The notes beneath the pieces were generated by a model. The model was not told where the DNA came from and searched no databases. It saw nothing but the letters and a program-made list of their open reading frames with translations. 10,168 nt of DNA, from assembly GCA_934338765.1 (NCBI GenBank), contig CAKRHL010000066.1, positions 1 through 10,168 on the forward strand, read 5' to 3'. This DNA is from an uncultured Lachnospiraceae bacterium. Its GTDB lineage: Bacteria; Bacillota; Clostridia; Lachnospirales; Lachnospiraceae. Positions 1-8,609 of this stretch are shown in pieces (within the stretch, counting starts at the first letter, position 1; every line of letters begins with the position of its first letter). A program made the translations under genes and the position numbers.

Positions 1-1024
1 GGAGCTTGTGACATTGCTGGAACAGGAACAGGATCTGATGGTTCTTTTGACGATCTCTACATTAAACTGGAGGAAAATGGAAGCGGAGGTGGAGCCGCGG
101 AGTCTGGTTGGTCAGATTACCGACAGGATTGTTTTAGAGCCGTTTCGTTTTTTAGAGATGGTAAAATATTTTCAGGGTCTTTCCATGGTAGAAGTGATCC
201 AGATATATGCATTGCTGGGCGGTGTTCCGGGATACCTGAAATACTGGGATGTCAGCAGATCAGTACAGCAGAATGTGATCGATCTGCTGATTGACGAAGA
301 CGGACCGCTGCGAGGTGAGGCAGAACGCTATCTTCATTCGGAGCTCAGGGAGCTGTCTTTGTATAATACGGTGCTCTGTTCGATGCAGGAGGGAGTTGTC
401 CGGCTGAATGATATTCATGAGAGGACGGGCTTTGGACGTGCAAAGATCAGTGTCTATATGAAAAATCTGAAGCAGCTCGGTGTCGTGGATAAGTGTAAAA
501 CATTTCCGCTCAGGTGTCAGGATCGTGAGAAAAAAGGAATGTACGAGATCACAGATGCATTGGTGCATTTCTGGGCTCATTTTCTTCTTCCCAATCAGAC
601 CCTGCTCAATATATTGTCACCGGATCAGTTTTATGAAAAGGTTGTAGAAAAGGATCTGGAGGCATATACGGAGGTTTATTTTGAACGTATGTGTGTACGA
701 TATCTGGGACTCATGAAAGAATACAAAAATGCTGCTCCGCTCAGCGGAAGGCATGGAGCATGGTATGGGGATAAAGGAAAGATTCCCATGATCATAGAAG
801 ACAAGGAAGAACATCTTTTACTGATGTATGCAAAATGGAGCAGGGAACCGTTTACCAGAAAGGATCTGGAAAGGAAGCTCCGTTATCTGGTGAGCAGTGA
901 TATCAATCCGGACCAGTATTATATTTTCTCAAAGTCCGGCTTTGATGCAGAGCTGATCCAAAAGGCACAGCGTGTGAAAAATATGCATCTGGTAGATTTT
1001 TCCAATATAAAATTTGCAAAATAA
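1..1024 (+). CDS. AAA family ATPase with C-terminal DUF234 domain (5'-truncated)
   Basis: The reading frame is open from the first bases, so the gene begins upstream of the window and only about the last 340 residues are seen. The GTG at 8 is just an internal Val codon. The first visible part ([19 protein letters not shown], then [15 protein letters not shown]) matches the C-terminal half of the ATPase domain of the archaeal-type ATPase family (ATPase_2), in which a conserved GG(I/V)PxYL segment follows the nucleotide-binding core. The Walker A and B motifs must lie off-window. A winged-helix-like stretch follows ([20 protein letters not shown]), then a DUF234 region ending in a [13 protein letters not shown] segment typical of these proteins. 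Family members are usually about 450-480 residues. Their cellular role is poorly defined; some occur near toxin or defence genes, but nothing here supports that. It is 13 nt upstream of the DUF815 ATPase. The family call is fairly sure; the function is unknown. Confidence 0.8.
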   Translation, partial: ELVTLLEQEQDLMVLLTISTLNWRKMEAEVEPRSLVGQITDRIVLEPFRFLEMVKYFQGLSMVEVIQIYALLGGVPGYLKYWDVSRSVQQNVIDLLIDEDGPLRGEAERYLHSELRELSLYNTVLCSMQEGVVRLNDIHERTGFGRAKISVYMKNLKQLGVVDKCKTFPLRCQDREKKGMYEITDALVHFWAHFLLPNQTLLNILSPDQFYEKVVEKDLEAYTEVYFERMCVRYLGLMKEYKNAAPLSGRHGAWYGDKGKIPMIIEDKEEHLLLMYAKWSREPFTRKDLERKLRYLVSSDINPDQYYIFSKSGFDAELIQKAQRVKNMHLVDFSNIKFAK

Positions 1025-1037
1025 AGGGGTTGCTAAC

Positions 1038-2351
1038 ATGTATCGTTTAACATCAAATCTTGTAATTTACAGAAATTTTGGAGAGGATCAGGATATATTA
1101 TATTCTTTGGCAGACATCTGCAAAAAGTTTTACTCCGGAGAATATGTAAAGGAAAGTCTGATCACAGAAATTTATACACAGGTTAACCGCCTGCTGGACA
1201 TTTCGACGCGTTATGGCTTTGACAAGAATTTATGGCATAATTATCTTGCATTTTTGCTTGCCATGAATGAAAATCCGTTTTCCATGGTTTCCGAAAAGGT
1301 GGGGGCCAATGACGGGTCTGTCAATATATTTGCCCGCAATGATTTTCATATCTTCAAGGAGCTGTTTGACTATGATTTCAGTCCCATTGAGAAGGAGCTG
1401 GGGATATCCTGCTTTTCTACGATATTGGACTACAGAGCGATCGTGAAGAGTGAGCAGATCTATAACAAAAGTGTCAGTGAAAAGGTTCAGGAGCTCAGCA
1501 GCCGGATCGAAAAGGCATCCGGCGAGGAAGAGCTGTACCATGTGGTAACGGAGTTTTACAAGAAATATGGTGTAGGCAAGTTCGGACTGAACAAGGCATT
1601 TCGTATCAGCAATGACCGGGAGTATGGTCTTTTAAGTCCTATCACCACCACAGGAGATATGATGCTGGATGATCTGATCGGTTATGAACAGCAGAAACAG
1701 AAGCTGATCGAAAATACAGAGGCGTTTGTGGCAGGCAGAAAGGCAAATAATGTTTTGCTGTTTGGTGATGCCGGCACCGGCAAATCCACAAGTGTAAAGG
1801 CTATCCTGAATCAGTATTACAGCAGGGGACTTCGTATGATCGAGGTGTATAAGCATCAGTTTAAGGATCTGTCCTCTGTGATCGCCCAGATCAAGAATAG
1901 AAATTACCGGTTTATCATATATATGGATGACCTGTCCTTTGAGGAGTTTGAGATTGAATACAAATATCTTAAGGCAGTGATCGAGGGAGGACTGGAGACA
2001 AAGCCGGACAACATCCTGATCTATGCTACGTCCAACAGACGTCATCTGATCCGTGAGACATGGAGTGACAGATCGGATATGTCACAGGATGAGCTTCATC
2101 GTTCCGATACGATGCAGGAGAAATTGTCTCTGGTGGCAAGATTTGGTGTCACGATCGGCTATTACAGACCGTCTCAGCAGGAATATTTTGATATTGTGCT
2201 GCAGCTGGCAAAGCGTTATCCGGAGATTACCCTGAGTGATGAGGAGTTAAAGCTCAAGGCCAATCAGTGGGAGCTCAGCCATGGGGGGATTTCAGGAAGA
2301 ACAGCACAGCAGTTTATCAATCATCTGGCAGGGATGCCTGCAGACGATTAG
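1038..2351 (+). CDS. DUF815 family AAA+ ATP-binding protein
   Basis: A 437-residue protein. I chose ATG 1038 because AAAGGGG lies 7 nt upstream; the frame stays open back to a TTG at 1014, but that lies inside the previous gene and has no ribosome binding site. Residues 1 to about 200 form a helical N-terminal region without a recognised motif. The AAA+ domain follows: Walker A GDAGTGKS at 243-250, Walker B FIIYMDDL at 292-299 (Asp297/Asp298), a sensor-type segment [12 protein letters not shown], and LVARFGVTI before the C-terminal lid. The [10 protein letters not shown] segment is characteristic of DUF815 proteins, which are widespread in bacteria. Their substrate is not established; a moxR/remodelling-type ATPase role is only a guess. 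The protein is cytoplasmic, with no signal peptide. It sits between another ATPase and a secreted transglutaminase-like protein with short gaps (13 and 17 nt), suggesting co-transcription. Full length, and the family call is firm. Confidence 0.92.
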   Translation: MYRLTSNLVIYRNFGEDQDILYSLADICKKFYSGEYVKESLITEIYTQVNRLLDISTRYGFDKNLWHNYLAFLLAMNENPFSMVSEKVGANDGSVNIFARNDFHIFKELFDYDFSPIEKELGISCFSTILDYRAIVKSEQIYNKSVSEKVQELSSRIEKASGEEELYHVVTEFYKKYGVGKFGLNKAFRISNDREYGLLSPITTTGDMMLDDLIGYEQQKQKLIENTEAFVAGRKANNVLLFGDAGTGKSTSVKAILNQYYSRGLRMIEVYKHQFKDLSSVIAQIKNRNYRFIIYMDDLSFEEFEIEYKYLKAVIEGGLETKPDNILIYATSNRRHLIRETWSDRSDMSQDELHRSDTMQEKLSLVARFGVTIGYYRPSQQEYFDIVLQLAKRYPEITLSDEELKLKANQWELSHGGISGRTAQQFINHLAGMPADD

Positions 2352-2368
2352 AAAAGGAGGAAACAGTT

Positions 2369-3592
2369 ATGCAGAAAATTCATAAGAGATCAATATGGTT
2401 AAGAAGCCTTGTTCTGGCTGTTGTGTTTGCGGCGGGGGTGTTTATGAATGCTTCCGGTGCAGCTGCGGCAACCGGCGATTGGGATGGCGCACAAAAGGCT
2501 GTGCTTAACGCATACAAGAAATATCAGACCAGTGTCGACGTAAGTTCTTATAATCTCAATTATGCTACAGAATATGACAATCTCAAGAGCATGATGAGCA
2601 CGGTGGTTAGTGAAACGCCATATCTGTTTTATGCAGGAACCCGCTTTTCGGTATCCAGAAATACATCTACCAATCAGATCGTAAAGATTACATTGGGATA
2701 TGCCGATGCGTATAAAAAAACAGATGGCAGCATCCGCAAGGCAAAGATCAAAAAGACGAGACGACAGCTTGATAATGCGGTCAATAAGGCTCTTTTGAAC
2801 GTGGAACCGTCCATGAGCCAGGTGGAAAAGGCAATGGTGCTTCACGACTATCTTGTCAGTACGACAGCATACACCAGTGATTCCGGCAATGCTTTCCGAT
2901 TGACAGAGGTTGGCACATTTTTAAAGCATAAAGCCAATTGTGAAGGATATTCCAGAGCATACGCGATCCTGATGCAGAAGGTTGGCATTCCGGTGAAGTT
3001 TGTTTCATCCGAAAAAATGGTACATATGTGGAATGAGATCAAGATCGGGAAGAAATGGTATCATGTGGATGTAACCTGGGATGATCCGATGGATTCCCGT
3101 GATAAAACGGATCAGTATGGCAGAGTAAGCCATCAGAATTTTTTGTGCAGTGCGGCAAAGATGCAGAAGACAAAGCATTACGATTTTAGCACCGGTGATG
3201 CCACCGGCACCAAATATGATAACCGTTACTGGCAGAATGTAAACAGCAGCTTTTATTATAACAATGGAAAATGGTTATATATGACCAAGGATGGGATTAC
3301 AGAGAGAGACAGTCTCGACAAGGGAAAGGCAGCAGTTTTATATAATGTTTCCGGGGATAATCTTGTTCAATATGATGCGGACAGATATTATTTTATCGCA
3401 TTCAACAGCATTTATCTGTATTCCCGCAAAACAAATGAGGCCAAAGCCGTATGGAAGACGACAGATCTGTATTCCGCAAACTGTACGCTGGATCAGATCA
3501 AGGTTGAAAACAATAAATTATATTATCGTGTTTATGACAATGGAAAGCATATTTCCAACAAGATCACTCCAAATGAGGATGGCACATTATGA
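2369..3592 (+). CDS. Secreted transglutaminase-like domain protein
   Basis: A 407-residue exported protein. ATG 2369 follows AAAAGGAGG with ideal spacing; the open frame extends back to 2267 but overlaps the preceding gene. Residues 1-34 look like a Sec signal peptide: basic KIHKR, a hydrophobic stretch of about 16 residues, and an Ala-rich cleavage region near 31-34. The transglutaminase/protease-like core covers roughly 140-240 with the expected Cys-His-Asp triad: Cys191 in ANCEGYSRAYAILMQKVGIP, His219 in VHMWNEIKI, and Asp234 in WYHVDVTWDDP. Bacterial members of this fold can be cysteine peptidases or crosslinking enzymes acting on the cell wall or surface proteins; which one applies cannot be told from sequence. 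The region after residue 260 (NNGKWLYM..., YYFIAFNSIYLYSRKT) resembles short beta-propeller-like repeats. No membrane anchor or LPXTG motif is visible, so the mature protein is probably released or loosely attached. Its stop overlaps the next start by 4 nt (ATGA). Confidence 0.9.
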   Translation: MQKIHKRSIWLRSLVLAVVFAAGVFMNASGAAAATGDWDGAQKAVLNAYKKYQTSVDVSSYNLNYATEYDNLKSMMSTVVSETPYLFYAGTRFSVSRNTSTNQIVKITLGYADAYKKTDGSIRKAKIKKTRRQLDNAVNKALLNVEPSMSQVEKAMVLHDYLVSTTAYTSDSGNAFRLTEVGTFLKHKANCEGYSRAYAILMQKVGIPVKFVSSEKMVHMWNEIKIGKKWYHVDVTWDDPMDSRDKTDQYGRVSHQNFLCSAAKMQKTKHYDFSTGDATGTKYDNRYWQNVNSSFYYNNGKWLYMTKDGITERDSLDKGKAAVLYNVSGDNLVQYDADRYYFIAFNSIYLYSRKTNEAKAVWKTTDLYSANCTLDQIKVENNKLYYRVYDNGKHISNKITPNEDGTL

Positions 3593-4899
3593 AACAGGTA
3601 GGGATCGTTGTCTGCAATTACAATAAAAAAGATGATGTACTTGCGTGTATTCAAAGTATTCTGGAATCAAAATTCCGGGATTATGATATCTATGTTGTTG
3701 ACAATGCATCTACAGATGGATCCCCGGAGGCAATCCGTAAAACATATGGGACGCAGGTTGCATTACTTGTCAATCAGGAGAATCTGGGGGGCTCCGGTGG
3801 ATTTAATACGGGACTGAGAGTGGCATTTGAAAAAGGATATCCCTATTTGATGTGTATTGACAATGATGCTCTTTTGGATGAAAATGCCATAGGAAATCTG
3901 TTTTCGTTTTTACAGGAGCACGAAGAGGCTGGGATCGCTGCAGCAAAGATATATCATAAAGAGGCTCCGGATTATGTCCAGCAGTTTGGACAGAGGATCG
4001 ATTTTGAGCATTTTTGTACCGAGGTGCCATATCTCAATGCGTATGAAGATGGAGGCATGCCGGAGTTTGTTTATACAGATGCTGTGGCAGCCTGCGCTCT
4101 GATGATACGCCGGAGTGTGATCAAGACGATCGGCTTTATGCCGGAGGATAATTTTCTATACTGGGACGACACGGAGTGGTGTTATCTGTGTGGCAAAGCA
4201 GGATGGAAGGTGGCTTCTGTAGGCAGTGCCATGGCGCTCCATGCCATGGGAGCCAGGAAGGAGCGGGAGAATACATTTCCCACTTATTATGCATGGAGAA
4301 ACTGGATCCGGTTTTTTATGAAATATACTGTTCCGGAAAAATGGGAAAAGATGACAGAAACCTTTTTGGACAGCATGTTTGAGATTGTCTATGAAGGGAT
4401 CCATAAGGGAGAAAGAAACAGGACACGTACCGTGATGATGGCTTATGATGATGCCATACATGGTGTGACGGGAAAGGCAGGAGAGAACAGGATCTTTTCT
4501 CTGGATGCGTCAGATAAGCCATGGAGAGAACTGTTTTCAGGAGCCGGAGAGTATATTATCAATCCCGGAAAATATCCTGCAACAGCACAGTCGGTTAAGG
4601 AGAGAGCCCAAAGCATGGGATATCAGATCAAATGGCTTGAGCCGGATGAGGAAAATATTTCTGCAAGGGAGATCGTGATCTGTGAGAATATATTTGAGAT
4701 AGAGGATCTGAGCCTGAAAAAAATTTATATTGATGTGGAAGACTGTATCCTTGCGACAGAGGAGGATGCTCTGGATGTGATCAATTATAATTACAGCCGC
4801 AGAAGCTTTGTAGAAGCGAACAAGCCTGTATTTTTGCAAAGATTAAAAGAACAAAGATCAACACCGCCTGCAATGCAGGATCAGTATGATGGAATTTAA
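3589..4899 (+). CDS. Family 2 glycosyltransferase (galactofuranosyl/rhamnosyltransferase-like)
   Basis: A 436-residue protein with a GT-A fold N-terminal domain (about 1-270). The visible hallmarks are VGIVVCNYNK at the start, VVDNASTDGS at 36-45, the glycine-rich ENLGGSGGFNTG at 64-75, the metal-binding DxD variant D91-N-D93, an acidic WDDTEW at 192-197 that would hold the catalytic base, and His218 in ALHAMG. The NLGGSGGF segment and DDTEW resemble the GlfT2/rhamnosyltransferase branch of family 2. It should transfer a sugar from a nucleotide donor in the cytoplasm; donor and acceptor are unknown. No transmembrane segment is seen. Residues of about 290-436 form an extra acidic domain that I do not recognise. 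The ATG overlaps the stop of the transglutaminase-like gene, indicating translational coupling, and ilvN starts 28 nt downstream. No polysaccharide cluster is visible in the window. Confidence 0.88.
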   Translation: MKQVGIVVCNYNKKDDVLACIQSILESKFRDYDIYVVDNASTDGSPEAIRKTYGTQVALLVNQENLGGSGGFNTGLRVAFEKGYPYLMCIDNDALLDENAIGNLFSFLQEHEEAGIAAAKIYHKEAPDYVQQFGQRIDFEHFCTEVPYLNAYEDGGMPEFVYTDAVAACALMIRRSVIKTIGFMPEDNFLYWDDTEWCYLCGKAGWKVASVGSAMALHAMGARKERENTFPTYYAWRNWIRFFMKYTVPEKWEKMTETFLDSMFEIVYEGIHKGERNRTRTVMMAYDDAIHGVTGKAGENRIFSLDASDKPWRELFSGAGEYIINPGKYPATAQSVKERAQSMGYQIKWLEPDEENISAREIVICENIFEIEDLSLKKIYIDVEDCILATEEDALDVINYNYSRRSFVEANKPVFLQRLKEQRSTPPAMQDQYDGI

Positions 4900-4927
4900 T
4901 ACAATACACAGAAAGGAAAGATCAATT

Positions 4928-5413
4928 ATGAAAAAGAAAGTATTTTCTATTTTAGCAGACAACACATCCGGTGTGCTGAGCCGTGTATCCGGACTGTTTA
5001 ACCGCCGTGGCTTTAATATCGACAGCTTTACGGCAGGGGAGACGGAGGATCCCACGATCTCCCGTATGACCATTGTGGCAAACGGGGATGATATCAGTCT
5101 GGATCAGATCCAGAAGCAGTTAGCAAAGCTGGAGGATGTCCGTGAGGTAAAGGAGTTGAAGGTGGGACAGTCCATCTGCAGAGAACTTGTACTGATCACG
5201 GTTGGTGTGACTCCGGAGGACAGAACCGGTCTGATCTGTCTGGTCAATGCCTTTCATCATGCCAATATTGTGGATATTGAGAAGGATTCCATTATGATCG
5301 AGATGACGGAAAACCATGAAAAGATCAATGCATTTATCGGTCTGCTGGATGGTTATGAGATCAAAGAAATGGTACGTACCGGTATCGCAGGTTTGACAAG
5401 AGGAGCAATGTAG
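4928..5413 (+). CDS. ilvN: Acetolactate synthase small (regulatory) subunit
   Basis: A 161-residue regulatory subunit of acetohydroxyacid synthase, which makes acetolactate or acetohydroxybutyrate at the first common step of branched-chain amino-acid synthesis. I chose ATG 4928 because AGAAAGGAAAG lies just upstream and the protein then begins MKKKVFSILADNTSGVLSRV, as in the family; the open frame reaches back to 4886 inside the glycosyltransferase gene. An N-terminal ACT domain (about 3-77) carries the valine-site pattern of feedback-sensitive subunits: Asn12, Gly15 and Ser18 in LADNTSGVLSR, and Asn30 in RRGFNIDSF. Residues of about 83-157 are the C-terminal ALS small-subunit domain. Both are full length. 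The catalytic subunit gene (ilvB) is not in the window and would have to be elsewhere. ilvN follows the glycosyltransferase by 28 nt and may be read from the same transcript; I see no T-box leader in front of it. Confidence 0.95.
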   Translation: MKKKVFSILADNTSGVLSRVSGLFNRRGFNIDSFTAGETEDPTISRMTIVANGDDISLDQIQKQLAKLEDVREVKELKVGQSICRELVLITVGVTPEDRTGLICLVNAFHHANIVDIEKDSIMIEMTENHEKINAFIGLLDGYEIKEMVRTGIAGLTRGAM

Positions 5414-5523
5414 TGATAGCTTGATCTGCGCGGGAAGTATTTGCGAAAGAAAATGGCGGATGGAGAATATCGGGTTTATATCATATAAGGAGAGGGACTT
5501 CGACAGGAAGGGACAGAGAGACA
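5414..5523 (+). promoter_or_regulatory. Upstream region of the GntR regulator with a 13-bp palindrome
   Basis: This 110-nt gap holds no gene. It contains a perfect AT-rich palindrome at 5476-5488, TTATAT-C-ATATAA, which lies 35 nt before the regulator start and immediately before AAGGAGAGGG. A weak promoter may be present (TTGCGA at 5441-5446 with GAATAT at 5465-5470, 18-nt spacer), but it is a poor match. The palindrome could be an autoregulatory operator or chance in AT-rich DNA. It does not match the TNGTNNNACNA pattern of FadR-family sites. No terminator is evident after ilvN, so read-through into the regulator is possible. Confidence 0.35.
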
Positions 5524-6225
5524 ATGAAAACCCAGGGAGAGAATTTATCGCAGCGGACAGCTGATACGCTGCGGCAGATGATATTAGAGGAGAAAGTATA
5601 CACATTTGGAGAAAAGCTTCCCAATGAAAACGAGCTGTCTGACAAGCTTGGCATCAGCCGGACAACGCTGCGTGAGGCGATCCGCACACTGGTATCTGAA
5701 GGGATTCTGGTGGTACAGCGTGGAAAGGGAACCTTTGTGGCAGAGCAGGCAGACCGGCTGGCGGACAGCAGGATCAGCATGAAGAGTTTCTCTGATATGC
5801 AGGTAACACTCCGGGATCTTTACGAGACAAGAATGATATTTGAACCGGAGGCAGCTGCATTGGCATGCCGCAGGGCGACGGATGAGGAGATCGCACATAT
5901 TCTTGCGCTGGGACAGGAATGTCAGAGACATCTGGAGGAGAATCCGACAGGGAAGGAACGGATTGAGTCGGAGAGTGCTTTTCACGGGGCAATACTGAAG
6001 GCTTCCCACAACGAGTTTATCAGCCGGTTTATGCCGATGCTGGCGGAGACCATAGAAAAGACCTTTGCTCTGGATTTTAATCTGGATGTGATCGCAGAGG
6101 ATGCCTATAAGGATCATATACTGATCATGAATTTTCTGGAGAAGCGGGATGCCGAGGGTATCAAAAGTGCAGTGACCATACATCTGCATCATGCGTTCCT
6201 CACAGAGCAGTTAAACTGGCAATAG
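5524..6225 (+). CDS. GntR family transcriptional regulator, FadR (FCD) subfamily
   Basis: A 233-residue DNA-binding repressor or activator. ATG 5524 follows AGGAAGGG by about 11 nt and there is no other in-frame start nearby. The N-terminal winged helix-turn-helix covers about 8-73, with LPNENELSDKLGISRTTLRE as the helix-turn-helix and RGKGTFVA as the wing. The FCD ligand-binding domain follows (about 95-225), beginning with DLYETRMIFEPEAAALA. The expected metal/ligand site is present: His154 in AFHGAILKASHN, His198 in DHILIM, and His220 in TIHLHHA. Glu150 stands where an Asp is common. FCD proteins usually sense small carboxylic acids. The gene lies between ilvN and ilvC, and two FadR-type operator-like sites lie at the ilvC transcription start, so I infer that it controls ilvC in response to a branched-chain pathway acid or related metabolite. 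The effector and the sign of regulation cannot be read from sequence. Confidence 0.92.
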   Translation: MKTQGENLSQRTADTLRQMILEEKVYTFGEKLPNENELSDKLGISRTTLREAIRTLVSEGILVVQRGKGTFVAEQADRLADSRISMKSFSDMQVTLRDLYETRMIFEPEAAALACRRATDEEIAHILALGQECQRHLEENPTGKERIESESAFHGAILKASHNEFISRFMPMLAETIEKTFALDFNLDVIAEDAYKDHILIMNFLEKRDAEGIKSAVTIHLHHAFLTEQLNWQ

Positions 6226-6235
6226 ATAAAGGACC

Positions 6236-6268
6236 GATCCCCTGACAGAAGTTTTCTGCCGGGGGATC
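6236..6268 (+). terminator. Hairpin terminator after the GntR regulator
   Basis: GATCCCC at 6236-6242 pairs with GGGGATC at 6262-6268, and an inner CAGAA/TTCTG stem (6246-6250 with 6254-6258) closes a 3-nt loop. The hairpin begins 10 nt after the regulator stop codon and is followed by TTAATATTTAT, a broken T tract. It probably ends the regulator transcript and separates it from ilvC, perhaps incompletely. Confidence 0.7.
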
Positions 6269-6310
6269 TTAATATTTATAAAAAAATTTCAATAAATTTT
6301 AAAGAATATA

Positions 6311-7436
<1,126 letters not shown>

Positions 7437-7470
7437 TCAGATTGCTTTTGATAAAACGTACATAATATCA

Positions 7471-7514
7471 CGGCGGAGAAAGAGCTGTATACAGTTTTTT
7501 CTCCGCTGTTTTTT
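7471..7514 (+). terminator. Intrinsic terminator of ilvC
   Basis: CGGCGGAGAAA at 7471-7481 pairs with TTTCTCCGCTG at 7498-7508 over 11 positions with one G-U pair. The run of six T at 7509-7514 follows directly. The loop holds the palindrome CTGTATACAG (7485-7494), which can form a second small stem on top. A textbook terminator 34 nt after the ilvC stop. Confidence 0.92.
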
Positions 7515-7541
7515 GTTTATAAATTCTTTTGTTTTCAGTGA

Positions 7542-7569
7542 TTGACGGAAATAGACTATCTGCTATAAT
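7542..7569 (+). promoter_or_regulatory. Promoter for the small membrane protein (and possibly aroD-aroK)
   Basis: TTGACG at 7542-7547 and a perfect TATAAT at 7564-7569 are 16 nt apart, and TG at 7561-7562 makes an extended -10. The predicted start is near 7576, about 42 nt before the small ORF. With the ilvC terminator immediately upstream, this promoter probably also drives aroD and aroK. Confidence 0.8.
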
Positions 7570-7617
7570 AAATATAAGTATTCAGAATTTACATAATCTA
7601 TAATAAGGAGAGACAAT

Positions 7618-7731
7618 ATGGGTGCTTTGATCGGAGGAATTATATTACTTGTTGTAATCGTAGTAGCAGTTGTTGTAGGGGCAGTTACGGCTATTGTAGC
7701 GGCAGCCAAGGATACATTAAAGGATGAATGA
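7618..7731 (+). CDS. Small single-helix membrane protein, 37 residues
   Basis: A short ORF that length cut-offs would miss. It begins with ATG 7618, preceded by AAGGAG at 7605-7610 with 7-nt spacing, and has its own extended -10 promoter. The protein starts MGALIGGIILLVVIVVAVVV. About residues 3-30 are hydrophobic (mostly Val, Ile, Ala, Gly), enough for one transmembrane helix, followed by a short charged tail KDTLKDE. Glycines at 2, 6, 7 and 21 could allow helix packing. No cysteine, signal cleavage site or catalytic residue is seen. I do not recognise a family; small membrane proteins like this can modulate larger membrane proteins or act as toxins, but nothing decides that here. aroD starts 25 nt downstream and is probably on the same transcript. 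The promoter and ribosome binding site make translation likely; the function is unknown. Confidence 0.75.
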   Translation: MGALIGGIILLVVIVVAVVVGAVTAIVAAAKDTLKDE

Positions 7732-7756
7732 TCATTGAGTTTTTAAGGAGGAAGAT

Positions 7757-8560
7757 ATGGTTCAGGTTGGAGATGTTTCTATTGGAAGTGGGAAACCGAA
7801 GATTTGTGCATCGATCACAGAAACGGACCGGAAATCGATTATTGCTGCAGCAGATATTCTGTTGCAAAAAAGAGTGGATATTATAGAGTGGCGCATAGAT
7901 TATTACAGAGAAGCAGGACATTGGGATATGGTTCTGGAGACATTGCAGCGGTTAAAGATGTCTTTGTATGGCAGACCGCTTCTGGTGACCTTCCGCACCA
8001 AGGAGGAGGGAGGCTGTCAGGAGATTGAGACCGATGCTTATCGGGAGCTTCTGGATCATATTGCCCAGAGTGGTCTGGCAGATATGATCGATGTGGAGAT
8101 CTTTAAAGATCTTTCTTATGAGGAGCTTGCCGGGGACAGGACACCGGAGGTACAGGAGCGATTTCAAGATCTGAAACAGTGGATTGAAATGCTTCGTCAG
8201 AAAGTGGTTGTCGTGGGATCTTATCATAACTTTGACAGGACACCGGAGGATACAGAGCTTGCCGGGAGAATGAGGATCATTGATGAAAGTGGTGTAGATA
8301 TTCCCAAGATGGCTGTGATGCCGGCTGACCGCATGGATGTTATGAGGCTGATGATGTTTACCCTGCAGATGACAGAGCAGATCAACAAACCGCTGATCAC
8401 CATATCCATGAGCCGGATCGGCAGTATCAGCCGGGTTTCCGGAGAAGCCTTTGGCTCAGCCGTGACCTTTGGCAGCATTGGTCAGGAGAGCGCTCCGGGG
8501 CAGCTTCCTGTCAATAAGCTGGAGGAGATTCTTGATATGATCCATCAGAATTATCAATAG
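7757..8560 (+). CDS. aroD: 3-dehydroquinate dehydratase, type I
   Basis: A 267-residue cytoplasmic enzyme that dehydrates 3-dehydroquinate to 3-dehydroshikimate, step three of the shikimate pathway. ATG 7757 follows AAGGAGG at 7745-7751. The type I TIM-barrel signatures are all present: KICASIT near residue 15, EWRID in strand 2, LLVTFRTKEEGG, and the general-base His157 in VVGSYHNF. The Schiff-base Lys184 is in DIPKMAVMP, 27 residues after the His, the same spacing as in enteric AroD. The substrate-binding SMSRIGSISR and GSIGQESAPGQLPV segments close the C-terminus. It is full length and probably dimeric as in the family. It shares a likely transcript with the small membrane protein upstream, and aroK (step five) starts 49 nt downstream. 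Confidence 0.96.
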   Translation: MVQVGDVSIGSGKPKICASITETDRKSIIAAADILLQKRVDIIEWRIDYYREAGHWDMVLETLQRLKMSLYGRPLLVTFRTKEEGGCQEIETDAYRELLDHIAQSGLADMIDVEIFKDLSYEELAGDRTPEVQERFQDLKQWIEMLRQKVVVVGSYHNFDRTPEDTELAGRMRIIDESGVDIPKMAVMPADRMDVMRLMMFTLQMTEQINKPLITISMSRIGSISRVSGEAFGSAVTFGSIGQESAPGQLPVNKLEEILDMIHQNYQ

Positions 8561-8609
8561 CGGTCAGGGAGACATCAGAGAAAATCGTGGACACGACAGG
8601 AGGGGCATT

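Noticed and set aside
1..2351. Defence-island reading of the two adjacent AAA-type ATPases
   Set aside because: No nuclease, methyltransferase, toxin or phage gene accompanies them, and the rest of the window is housekeeping. DUF234 and DUF815 ATPases are also common outside defence loci.
2267..2368. Extended N-terminus for the transglutaminase-like protein
   Set aside because: It would overlap the DUF815 gene by 85 nt and put 34 residues before a clean signal peptide. AAAAGGAGG before ATG 2369 decides the start.
5584..6192. Long minus-strand open frame (about 200 codons) opposite the GntR regulator
   Set aside because: The plus strand encodes a complete, motif-rich FCD regulator. The minus-strand product has no recognisable motif, is rich in Cys and Ser, and lacks a ribosome binding site.
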